From CAZFBR01 sp035353495 [NCBI: uncultured bacterium] (GTDB lineage Bacteria > DAOPZR01): a stretch of 9,467 nucleotides of DNA. Shown here one piece after another: positions 1-7,764 of this stretch. The stretch's first letter is position 1; the number at the start of each line of letters is the position of its first letter. Under the pieces are notes generated by a model. The model worked only from the letters and a program-made list of their open reading frames with translations. It ran no database searches and was not told the origin of the DNA. Location: positions 1 to 9,467 of the forward strand of contig CAZFBR010000133.1 of assembly GCA_964517215.1 (NCBI GenBank). The letters are read 5' to 3'. A program made the position numbers and the translations under genes.

Positions 1-752
1 CGCTCGACAACATCCTCAGCCGCGAGATGGCCGTCACTCCTTCGGAAATCAGCCGCAAAGACCTCTCGCGCCAAATCGTGATTTCTGCCGCGCTCGACAA
101 CCTCGCACTGGGCGACGCCCAGACCGTCATCCAGGCATTTATCGACCGGCAGCAGTATGCACCGGGATATCGTGTGGTCTTCGCCGGTGAAGCCGAGCGA
201 ATGGGGGAAACCTTCGGCTACATGGCCGAGGCGATGATGCTCGCCATCATCCTCGTCTACCTGATCCTCGCGGCGCAGTTCGAATCATTTCTCGCGCCCT
301 TTGCCATCATGCTGTCGCTGCCGTTATCCATCATCGGTATGGCGGGCCTGCTGCTGCTCACCGGCGACACGCTTAATATGATGTCGATGATCGGCCTCAT
401 CATGCTCATGGGCCTGGTGACCAAGAACGCCATCCTGCTCATCGACTTCGCCCGCCAGGGCGAGCGCGCCGGCATGCCGCAGCATGAGGCGATCATCAGC
501 GCCTGCCGCACCCGCCTCCGCCCGATCATGATGACCATGCTCGCCATGATCTTCGGCATGATGCCGCTGGCGCTGGGCATCGGCGCCGGCGGCGAGTTCC
601 GCGCGCCGATGGCCCGCGCCGTGGTCGGCGGTCTGGTCACCTCGACCCTGCTCACGCTTATCGTCATCCCGGTCTTCTACACCTACATCGACGACCTGGG
701 CAAGCTGCTCCACCGCTGGTGGAGCGGCGCGAAGGAGGAAACACCCGCATGA
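1..752 (+). CDS. RND efflux transporter, HAE1 family, C-terminal part (5' end outside the window)
   Basis: This is the last 249 residues (frame begins at base 3) of an inner-membrane proton-driven drug or solute exporter of the AcrB/MexB/MdtB type, where the whole protein is normally about 1,040 residues. It holds the end of the periplasmic porter domain (about residues 1-70) and then five hydrophobic segments matching TM8-TM12 (about 73-92, 97-119, 124-150, 171-195, 203-228 of the visible part). Family hallmarks are AAQFESFLAPF after TM8, GLVTKNAILLIDFA at the end of TM10, and GAGGEFRAPMARAVVGG before TM12. The gene ends at TGA 750-752, overlapping the ATG of the outer-membrane factor gene, so the two are translationally coupled. 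A periplasmic adaptor gene is expected upstream but lies outside the window. The exported substrate cannot be told from this part. Confidence 0.95.
   Translation, partial: LDNILSREMAVTPSEISRKDLSRQIVISAALDNLALGDAQTVIQAFIDRQQYAPGYRVVFAGEAERMGETFGYMAEAMMLAIILVYLILAAQFESFLAPFAIMLSLPLSIIGMAGLLLLTGDTLNMMSMIGLIMLMGLVTKNAILLIDFARQGERAGMPQHEAIISACRTRLRPIMMTMLAMIFGMMPLALGIGAGGEFRAPMARAVVGGLVTSTLLTLIVIPVFYTYIDDLGKLLHRWWSGAKEETPA
732..738 (+). promoter_or_regulatory. Ribosome binding site deciding the start of the outer-membrane factor gene
   Basis: AAGGAGG lies 10 nt before ATG 749. The same frame is open back to a GTG at 719, but that start has no comparable Shine-Dalgarno and would put a charged leader (ERREGGN) before the signal peptide. 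The ATG at 749 also gives the usual ATGA stop/start overlap with the pump gene. Confidence 0.8.
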
Positions 753-2203
753 AACCCATCACCGCTGCCGCCGGCACCGCGCTGGCGTTCATTCTGCTCG
801 TCTTGCCCGCCGGCGCCGCCACTCCGCCGGCGCCGCAACCGGCCGCCGTCTCTGGCAACGCGCTGACGCCGGCCGGGACACCGCAGCCGGCCGCAACCAT
901 GGTGCCGGTGAACGCCTTGACCCTGGATGAAGCGCTGGCCCGCGCGCTCGCGCACAACCACGACCTGCAGAGCGCCCGCGAATACCACAATTATGTCATG
1001 GGCTATTACTACAGCGAGCGCTCGGCCGCCTTCCCGCAGCTCACCATCACCGCCACCGACGGGCGCAGCCGCGATTACGCCAGCGGCGTCACCAGCCCGG
1101 GCACCGATCCGCTCATTGCCGAGGCACGCACCGCCGACCTCGGCGCCAACTGGACGATTTTTTCCTGGGGCAAGGTCAGCGCCGCCCTGCGCGCCGCCGC
1201 GATCGGTATCGACAACGCCGAGGTCAAGCTGGCGGTGCAGCGGCAGCTGGTGGTCGAAGCAGTGACCACCGCCTTCTACAACTGCCTGCTCGCCGACGAG
1301 CTCACCGCCATTGCCCGGCAGAACCTGGCGCAGAAACAGCGCCATTTCGACGAGGCGTCCCGGCGCAACACCGCCGGCACCGCCACCGACTATGACGTGC
1401 TCGCCGCTGAGGTTGCGGTGGCCAATGCCCGGCCCGAAGTCATCCGCGCCGAAAACAGCATCCGCGCCACCCGCGAGCAGCTCGCCTATCTGCTGGGCAC
1501 GGGCGACAGCGGCGTCACCGCCCGCGGGTCGCTGGCGGCGGCCATGGCCATCACCCCGGTCCCCGTTGAGAATCAGGCACTGGCGACCGCCCTGGCCAAA
1601 CGCCCGGAGCTGACCGACATCTCCCAGCAGGAGCAGGTCGCGGCGGAGCTGGTGACCATCGCCAACGCAGGAGACAAGCCGAGCGTTGCGCTCACCGGCC
1701 AGTACGGCTGGCACGAGTTGGCCTACGGCCCCGGCGCGGAAGACGGCCGCGACTGGAGCGCCGGCGTGGTCCTCTCCTATCCGATCTTCGACGGTTTCCG
1801 TACCGCGGGCCGGGTGCAGCAGGCGGAAAGCCAGCGCGCCACCCTGGCGATCAGGCACGCGCAGCTGCGCGACGGCATCACCCTCGAGGTTCGCACCACG
1901 CTCGACCGCGTGCGCGAGGCCGAGGAAATCGTCACCGCCCTCTCCCGCACGGTGCAGCAGGCGGAACGGCTGCTGACCATGGCGGAAAAGGGATTTGAGG
2001 CGGGGGTCAAGACCCGGCTCGATGTGGACGACGCGCAGCTGAATCTCGACGCCGCGCGCGGCAATCTTGCCCGCGCCCGCCGCGACTATCTCGTCGCCCG
2101 CGTCTCGCTCGACCGCGCCATGGGCACGCTGGCCGTGCCGGCAACCCCCGGCGCCATCGCCATTCCCGCCATGCGCGGCAGCGGCATATTTCTCCACGAT
2201 TGA
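749..2203 (+). CDS. TolC-family outer-membrane efflux channel (OEP)
   Basis: This 484-residue protein is the outer-membrane channel of the tripartite pump whose inner-membrane part ends just upstream. Residues 1-23 form a Sec signal peptide (positive start MKPIT-like, hydrophobic core, LPAGA with likely cleavage before AT). There is no lipobox cysteine, so it is not a NodT-type lipoprotein. A Pro/Ala-rich linker follows (about 25-52). Two OEP repeats come next, about 55-250 and 275-465, each made of long alpha-helices with beta segments. Recognisable OEP features are ALTLDEALARAL (56-67), the WTIFSWGK strand (135-142), LSYPIFDGFRTAGRV (342-356), and the terminal helix LNLDAARGNLARARRDYLVA ending LDRAMGTL. 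Length is typical of the family (about 450-500). It shares an ATGA overlap with the pump gene and is followed by a strong hairpin, so it is probably the last gene of the efflux operon. Confidence 0.93.
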   Translation: MKPITAAAGTALAFILLVLPAGAATPPAPQPAAVSGNALTPAGTPQPAATMVPVNALTLDEALARALAHNHDLQSAREYHNYVMGYYYSERSAAFPQLTITATDGRSRDYASGVTSPGTDPLIAEARTADLGANWTIFSWGKVSAALRAAAIGIDNAEVKLAVQRQLVVEAVTTAFYNCLLADELTAIARQNLAQKQRHFDEASRRNTAGTATDYDVLAAEVAVANARPEVIRAENSIRATREQLAYLLGTGDSGVTARGSLAAAMAITPVPVENQALATALAKRPELTDISQQEQVAAELVTIANAGDKPSVALTGQYGWHELAYGPGAEDGRDWSAGVVLSYPIFDGFRTAGRVQQAESQRATLAIRHAQLRDGITLEVRTTLDRVREAEEIVTALSRTVQQAERLLTMAEKGFEAGVKTRLDVDDAQLNLDAARGNLARARRDYLVARVSLDRAMGTLAVPATPGAIAIPAMRGSGIFLHD

Positions 2204-2230
2204 CGCGCCCGGCGACTACCGCCGGGCGCG
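2204..2230 (+). terminator. Perfect GC hairpin directly after the efflux operon
   Basis: CGCGCCCGGCG (2204-2214) pairs perfectly with CGCCGGGCGCG (2220-2230) around a 5-nt loop ACTAC. It begins on the base after the TGA stop. An intrinsic terminator is the obvious reading, but no T-run follows, only GCCGGCTGCC. It may therefore act as an RNA 3' end stabiliser, or be a poor terminator needing Rho. It sits between convergent genes. Confidence 0.5.
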
Positions 2231-2251
2231 GCCGGCTGCCGCATCGCCGCC

Positions 2252-2273
2252 GGGTTCACACCGGGGTTCACAC
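2252..2273. repeat. Short direct repeat, GGGTTCACAC twice
   Basis: GGGTTCACAC occurs at 2252-2261 and again at 2264-2273, a 12-bp period, in the 84-bp gap between the convergent efflux operon and the small membrane genes. It is probably a local duplication. No function is suggested by the sequence. Confidence 0.4.
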
Positions 2274-2287
2274 TAATCCGGCGACGA

Positions 2288-2734
2288 TCAGGGTATTATA
2301 TCTGATCCCGTTCGGCGCGACGACCGATACGCGTCACCGATAATGCGCCGCAGGCCGTACTCGCCCAGCAGCTTCGCCACCGGGACATGATCGCGATGGA
2401 ACAGCACCAGCGCGTGCGCAACCAGCACGAACAACAGCAGGCATACCGCACCAATGCCGCCCAATAGACCGACAGCGGTCCACGATGGCTGCGACGCAGT
2501 GCAAATATTCGGGCGGGACCGCAGGTAGGTGACGATCAGCGTGTCACCGGGCGCAGCATCGGCTTCGAGCCACACTCCCCGTTGTTCAGTAAAAACAATC
2601 GTCGTGCCGGCCGGCAGCACAAAGGAACAGGTGACGACATCCTGACGCAAGGACACGATGGTGCCGGTAACGGCAACGCCGCCGTGCAGGAAACGGATTT
2701 TCCCCAACACACCGGAATGAATGGGCGCAGGCAT
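2288..2734 (-). CDS. Small membrane protein, DUF3592-like, possibly missing its N-terminal membrane segment
   Basis: The 148-residue protein starts with an about 85-residue soluble beta-rich part and then has one clear transmembrane helix (about 87-112) and a basic C-terminal tail (RSSRRTG). The soluble part has the rhythm of DUF3592 domains: GGVAVTGTIVSL (18-29), a strand ending in TTIVFTEQ (44-51), and PGDTLIVTYLRSRPNICTA (62-80), resembling the usual PGD-x-V-x-V-x-Y-x-P core. DUF3592 proteins normally also have a membrane helix before this domain. Here the frame is closed by a TAA about 20 codons upstream of the ATG and no such helix is encoded. No good Shine-Dalgarno precedes ATG 2734, and a GTG 24 nt further in (residue 9) is an alternative start. 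It lies 57 bp after the other small membrane gene and is probably cotranscribed with it. Function is unknown, and the family call rests on pattern only. Confidence 0.6.
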   Translation of the reverse strand: MPAPIHSGVLGKIRFLHGGVAVTGTIVSLRQDVVTCSFVLPAGTTIVFTEQRGVWLEADAAPGDTLIVTYLRSRPNICTASQPSWTAVGLLGGIGAVCLLLFVLVAHALVLFHRDHVPVAKLLGEYGLRRIIGDAYRSSRRTGSDIIP

Positions 2735-2791
2735 CTGGCCTGTATGGTGTGCTGTTCTGGTCGCTGCTGATGCTGGTATTGCTGGGTGCGT

Positions 2792-3448
2792 TTATCCCTG
2801 GTCCGGGCGGCTGGTACGTTCAATCGGTTTGCCCGTCACCGCAGCCGCCGGCATCGACGGAGCGAACGGCTGGAAGTCGGGGAAGTGCTGTTGCAGCAGT
2901 TCGCCAAGCAGCCAGCCATTGCTGACGCTGCTGCTGACGCGTATGCTCCGATTGTCGTACAGCATAAACTGCATAATGAACCTGCCGCGCTGCCGTACCT
3001 CCCGGATCATCGGCCACGCCAGCAGGCCCGCATCATTATCGCCAACATCGATGCCGTTGCGGGATATGCGCACATAACGCGTTGCCTTGCCTGCAATGGA
3101 CCAGATAGGCGCGACGGCAGTTGCAACTGCAAAAAGAAACATGATGATGTGCACCTTTAGCATCATCGGCACACGCTGCAGGATGGAAACATCAACCATC
3201 AGCATCCAACCCAGCCCAATGGCTATGGCGGAAATCAGCAGCAACCAGAACATAGTAAACAGATAGGCGCCGCCAAGGCCGATATAACAACCGAGAGCGA
3301 GTGCTGATCGGGGGCATCCGAACCTCAGCAGAAATATGCATGCGGGCACCAGGGGAATGCTAAACCAAAGCAGCGGTACCCAAAAAACAATCACGCGCGC
3401 ACGGATGGTGCCTGGTGCCGGCAGGGCGGCAGGCGCACTCTCGGTCAT
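2792..3448 (-). CDS. Multi-pass membrane protein with a PH-like C-terminal domain, function unknown
   Basis: This is a 218-residue protein. Hydrophobic segments lie at about 17-42, 47-63, 64-86 and 98-117. The cytosol-sized tail from about 122 (RYVRISRNGIDV, LLAWPMIREV, FIMQFMLYDNRSIRVSS) has the strand pattern and the conserved-looking W of the bacterial PH-like (YcxB-type) domains found behind membrane helices. I chose ATG 3448 because GGGAG lies 6 nt upstream (about 3454-3458, minus strand). The frame could be extended to 3487, but that adds a Cys/Arg-rich MPACRHCRKKGSV leader without a ribosome site. The coding region is much less GC-rich than its neighbours: bases 3121-3300 are about 49% G+C by hand count. 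It is followed by the DUF3592-like gene, likely in one transcript. No specific role can be assigned. Confidence 0.7.
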   Translation of the reverse strand: MTESAPAALPAPGTIRARVIVFWVPLLWFSIPLVPACIFLLRFGCPRSALALGCYIGLGGAYLFTMFWLLLISAIAIGLGWMLMVDVSILQRVPMMLKVHIIMFLFAVATAVAPIWSIAGKATRYVRISRNGIDVGDNDAGLLAWPMIREVRQRGRFIMQFMLYDNRSIRVSSSVSNGWLLGELLQQHFPDFQPFAPSMPAAAVTGKPIERTSRPDQG

Positions 3449-3463
3449 AACGCTCCCTTTCTT

Positions 3464-3484
3464 CCGGCAGTGGCGGCATGCCGG
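3464..3484. other. Hairpin/palindrome upstream of the PH-like membrane gene
   Basis: CCGGCA (3464-3469) can pair with TGCCGG (3479-3484), and CGGCATGCCG (3474-3483) is itself a perfect 10-bp palindrome. The site lies in the divergent intergenic region (3449-3643), 15-36 bp before the start of the minus-strand gene and about 23 bp before the -35 of the ABC-F promoter. It could be an operator or an untranslated-region hairpin. No clear minus-strand promoter was found: TATGCT-like -10 candidates lack a well-spaced -35. Confidence 0.3.
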
Positions 3485-3506
3485 CACCCGAGCAGCATAT
3501 CAGAAA

Positions 3507-3534
3507 ATGACAAACCGCAAAAATGTGGTATAAT
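3507..3534 (+). promoter_or_regulatory. Strong sigma70-type promoter with extended -10, for the ABC-F gene
   Basis: The -35 is ATGACA (3507-3512, five of six consensus bases), the spacer is 16 bp, and the -10 is a perfect TATAAT (3529-3534) preceded by TGG, giving an extended -10 element. The predicted transcription start is about 3541. This leaves a leader of about 103 nt before the ATG at 3644 and rules out the longer in-frame starts that lie upstream of 3541. Confidence 0.75.
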
Positions 3535-3540
3535 CCGGAC

Positions 3541-3643
3541 TTACCCCGAGCGACCGCGCATCGTGCGCAACACAGTCGGGCGGTCACAAGGGGGGAACGT
3601 TCAACCGGAGGTTGAGCAGCCAAACGAAGTGAGGGCTGCGGAT
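3541..3643 (+). promoter_or_regulatory. Structured 5' leader of the ABC-F gene
   Basis: Several pairings can be seen. CCCC (3544-3547) can pair with part of the G-run 3590-3595. GACCGC (3552-3557) pairs with GCGGTC (3580-3585) and encloses a small GCGCA/TGCGC hairpin (3556-3560 with 3564-3568). The outer 6-bp stem and the inner stem share two bases and so partly exclude each other. A second hairpin, GTTCAACC (3599-3606) with GGTTGAGC (3610-3617), has loop GGA and buries a GGAGG (3607-3611). The real ribosome site is probably GAGG at 3631-3634, 9 nt before ATG 3644. Leader attenuation is known for antibiotic-resistance ABC-F genes. That it operates here is inference, and no credible leader peptide was found. 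Confidence 0.4.
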
Positions 3644-5482
<1,839 letters not shown>

Positions 5483-5517
5483 CGTTTTCCTGCGGTCATT
5501 GCTGCGCACTGCCGCTG

Positions 5518-5537
5518 GCCGGCATCATGACGCCGGC
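5518..5537. terminator. Weak hairpin between convergent genes
   Basis: GCCGGC at 5518-5523 and 5532-5537 can pair around an 8-nt loop (ATCATGAC). It lies in the 69-bp gap between the convergent ABC-F and E1-like genes and could serve either strand. Neither side has a T-run, so terminator function is uncertain. A GGGCGCCC palindrome (5542-5549) lies next to it. Confidence 0.3.
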
Positions 5538-5551
5538 GACAGGGCGCCCAA

Positions 5552-6298
5552 TCAGCGCCGGGATCCCGATTGGCAGCAGCAATCCGGCTGCGGCACCAGC
5601 GGCACGAGTTGCCATTCGTGGTGAAGCAGGTTGCAGCGCAGCAGGCGGTTCAGCAGCGGCTCGCCCGCGCCGGTGACCAGCTTCACCACCTCCGTCGCCT
5701 GAATGGTCCCCACCACGCCCGCCACCGCGCCGAGAATGCCCGGCAGCGGCGCTGCCGGTTCATGCGGCGGCGCCACGGGAAAAACACAGCGGTAGCAGGC
5801 ACAGCCCGGCCGCCAGCTCAGCACTTCGCCCGTCCACCCCGACGCGCTGCCGTGCACAAACGGCTTGCCCGCGGCGACACAGGCATCACTCACCAGCTGC
5901 TTCGTCGCAAAATTGTCCGCACATTCGACCACCACGCCGTACCCCGCTATCAGTTCCGCAATATTTTCTGCCGTAACGCGTACGGGATGCGGGACAAAAG
6001 TCAGGTCGTGGTTCTGCCGACGCAACCGGCCGGCAGCGATATCCGCCTTGGCCTGGTCAATTTCCTCCTCGGTAAACAGGATCTGGCGCGGCAGATTGGC
6101 CAGTTCGACCCTGTCGCTGTCCACCAGCCCCAGGGTGCCAATCCCCATCGCGGCGAGATAGAGCGCCACCGGTGAACCGAGCCCGCCGCAGCCGATAATC
6201 AGCACCTTTGCCTTGAGCATGGACCACTGCCCCGCATCGCCCAGCTCACGCACCATGGTCTGTCGCCGGTATTGTTCGCGCTGCCATTCACTCAGCAT
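5552..6298 (-). CDS. E1-like adenylyltransferase, HesA/MoeB/ThiF family
   Basis: This 248-residue enzyme of the MoeB/ThiF type uses ATP to adenylate the C-terminal Gly-Gly of a ubiquitin-like sulfur carrier (MoaD, ThiS or a relative), priming it for thiocarboxylate formation. Visible motifs: the start EQYRRQTMVRELGDAGQ (8-24), nucleotide loop GCGGLGS (36-42), D60 and D62 in VDSDRVELANLPRQ with R71-Q72, and CADNFATK (126-133) with the catalytic-type Asp128. CYRC (168-171) looks like the first half of the zinc site. The second half, usually C-x-x-C, is replaced by a Cys triplet at 240-242. The start is firm: GAGG lies 7 nt upstream, overlapping the stop of the glycosyltransferase gene 4 bp away. 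No carrier-protein, moa or thi gene lies nearby, so the partner is unknown and a symbol is not given. Confidence 0.9.
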   Translation of the reverse strand: MLSEWQREQYRRQTMVRELGDAGQWSMLKAKVLIIGCGGLGSPVALYLAAMGIGTLGLVDSDRVELANLPRQILFTEEEIDQAKADIAAGRLRRQNHDLTFVPHPVRVTAENIAELIAGYGVVVECADNFATKQLVSDACVAAGKPFVHGSASGWTGEVLSWRPGCACYRCVFPVAPPHEPAAPLPGILGAVAGVVGTIQATEVVKLVTGAGEPLLNRLLRCNLLHHEWQLVPLVPQPDCCCQSGSRR

Positions 6299-6302
6299 AA
6301 CC

Positions 6303-7691
6303 TCACCTCGTCACCGTCGCCGGGCCGAACAGAAACACCTGCACCCCCGGCAAATTGTCCTCGCGCACCAGCGGCCGTGCGGCACATAACCCGGTCAGAA
6401 TGCCGCCGGTTGGATCATAATACTGCCAGTGGCTCCAGACCAGCCAAAGCCGTCGGCTCCCTGTCGCGGGCAACGCCGCCGGATCGAGACAGGCCACCGC
6501 CGGCAGATAATAGCGCAGCGGCAGCGCCGCGTACGGCGCCACACACACCACCACGTCGCCCGGCTGCTGCGCGCCCGCAATCAGCGCGGCGGCGCCGCGA
6601 TAATCGTCCGCCAGCGGCCATTCATGCCGCACCAGATACGCCGTGCCGTAAGCCAATCCGACACCGTGGATCAGCACCGCCAGCACCGCCAGTCGACGCC
6701 AGCGCCGGTCCGGATCGTCCAGCGTCGACGCCAGCAGCACATACAGCGGCACAAGAATGATGATCAGGTAACGGGCGGCGAACGTCGGCACCTGCGACCC
6801 GACCAGCACTGCCGCCGCCAGCGGCAGCAGCACCGGCAGCAGCGTCCAATACTGCCGCCGCCAGCGCCGGGCGGCCAGCAGCAGCAGCAGCAGGCCGCTA
6901 CCCAATGCGAGCCACCGCGCCGCCTGCGCTGACGGCATTTTCGGCAGCAGCGGGCCGGTCAGCAACAGCGACAGTTCCCGCGCCACCACAGCCGGCTGCG
7001 TAACCCGTACCGCCCCGGTCGAGTGCCGGTCAGTCACCCGGGCCATCAGCGTCGGCAGCCACGGCGCGAAAAGCAGGATTGGCAGAAGCACCCAGACCGC
7101 TGCCCGCACCGGCAGCAGCCGCCGCCACTGCCAGCGCAACAACAGCAAGGCAACCACCAGCCAGACCAGACAGAAGTAATAATGCGTGTACAGCCCGGCA
7201 GTCAGAACCATGGCCAGCAGCATTCCCCAGGCGCTAATTCCCGACCGGCGCCACTGCCATAGCGCCACATAGGCGGCAACAGTCAGAAACTGCAGGAACG
7301 CATATCCCCGGGTCTGCTGCCCCCAGTATTGCTGAAACGGGTGCAGGAGAAAAAGTGCTGCAAACGCGCATTGCACGGCAACCGGCGCCCGCCGCGCTGC
7401 CAGCAGCAGCAGGGCCAGCGTCGCCACATTCCATCCTGCAGCCGTCATCCGGGCCGCCGGCAGCAGGTCGCCGCCGCGCGTCACGGCATGCTGCACCAGG
7501 TAATGCAGCGGGGGCGGCCAAAGCACGCCGTTGGGAGGATGCTGCAGGACGGTTATTATCTGCGCGGGCGGCAGGGCAATCACCGTCAGGTCCCACGCTT
7601 CGTCAATCCCGATGCCGTGACGCTCAAGCCCGGTCAGGCGCAGCGCAGCAAGCGCAACGAGCAGCAGCATAACCAGCCAAGTCATCCGCAT
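6303..7691 (-). CDS. GT-C fold membrane glycosyltransferase (GT39/ArnT-like)
   Basis: This 462-residue integral membrane protein has about ten hydrophobic segments and a soluble C-terminal domain from about residue 355. GT-C enzymes of this kind move a sugar from a polyprenyl-phosphate donor to a lipid or protein on the periplasmic side. Supporting marks are D30-E31 in GIGIDEAWD after the first helix (the catalytic acidic pair of the first external loop), NGVLWPPPLHYLVQ (54-67), WGQQTRGYAFLQ (123-134), GLYTHYYF (166-173), and ARYLIIILVPLYVLL (306-320). Sugar and acceptor cannot be told. The frame is open to GTG 7742, but I chose ATG 7691 because a promoter on this strand places the transcription start at about that base and the first helix begins at once. 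ATG 7685 is the next choice. It is 4 bp ahead of, and coupled to, the E1-like gene. Confidence 0.85.
   Translation of the reverse strand: MRMTWLVMLLLVALAALRLTGLERHGIGIDEAWDLTVIALPPAQIITVLQHPPNGVLWPPPLHYLVQHAVTRGGDLLPAARMTAAGWNVATLALLLLAARRAPVAVQCAFAALFLLHPFQQYWGQQTRGYAFLQFLTVAAYVALWQWRRSGISAWGMLLAMVLTAGLYTHYYFCLVWLVVALLLLRWQWRRLLPVRAAVWVLLPILLFAPWLPTLMARVTDRHSTGAVRVTQPAVVARELSLLLTGPLLPKMPSAQAARWLALGSGLLLLLLAARRWRRQYWTLLPVLLPLAAAVLVGSQVPTFAARYLIIILVPLYVLLASTLDDPDRRWRRLAVLAVLIHGVGLAYGTAYLVRHEWPLADDYRGAAALIAGAQQPGDVVVCVAPYAALPLRYYLPAVACLDPAALPATGSRRLWLVWSHWQYYDPTGGILTGLCAARPLVREDNLPGVQVFLFGPATVTR
6876..6893 (-). repeat. (CTG)6 triplet repeat inside the glycosyltransferase gene
   Basis: Six CAG units on the plus strand read as six CTG Leu codons on the coding strand, within a membrane helix (about residues 267-272, LLLLLL before AARRWRR). 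Such a tract could slip by whole codons without breaking the frame. It is probably just codon bias in a Leu-rich helix. Confidence 0.5.
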
Positions 7692-7697
7692 GCGGTC

Positions 7698-7727
7698 AGT
7701 GTACCCGATTACCGCGCCCACCGTCAA
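7698..7727 (-). promoter_or_regulatory. Promoter for the glycosyltransferase/E1-like operon, giving a leaderless start
   Basis: On the minus strand TTGACG (7727-7722) is followed after 18 bp by TACACT (7703-7698), matches of five and four out of six to the sigma70 consensus. Counting seven bases past the -10 puts the transcription start at about 7691, which is the A of an in-frame ATG. No Shine-Dalgarno is visible before this ATG. Either the mRNA is leaderless, or this match is chance and the gene starts at GTG 7742. Confidence 0.45.
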
Positions 7728-7735
7728 TCGCGCCT

Positions 7736-7764
7736 TTGACACCGCCGGCAGCGCAACCTATAAT
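7736..7764 (+). promoter_or_regulatory. Perfect-consensus sigma70 promoter for rmlA-rmlB
   Basis: TTGACA (7736-7741) and TATAAT (7759-7764) are both perfect, with the ideal 17-bp spacer. The predicted start of transcription is about 7771, leaving a leader of about 45 nt before GTG 7816. This placing also excludes the upstream in-frame extension of rmlA back to 7690. Its -35 lies only 8 bp from the -35 of the divergent minus-strand promoter. Confidence 0.88.

Noticed and set aside
683-2197. A 504-codon open frame antisense to the outer-membrane channel gene
   Set aside because: It is the mirror of a GC-rich coding frame. Its protein is Gly/Arg/Ala/His-rich without domain patterns, while the plus-strand frame has clear OEP motifs, a signal peptide and a ribosome site.
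3612-3632. A seven-codon leader peptide TTG...TGA in the ABC-F leader
   Set aside because: The GGAGG is directly next to the TTG with no spacing, so initiation there is unlikely.
3563-3643. GTG starts at 3563 and 3629 for a longer ABC-F protein
   Set aside because: Both lie in the mRNA, but neither has a Shine-Dalgarno at proper distance, and the added residues are not part of the first ABC strand.
5570-6175. A 201-codon plus-strand frame across the E1-like gene
   Set aside because: It is antisense to a protein with all E1-like motifs in order, and its product is Arg/His/Gln-rich with no pattern.
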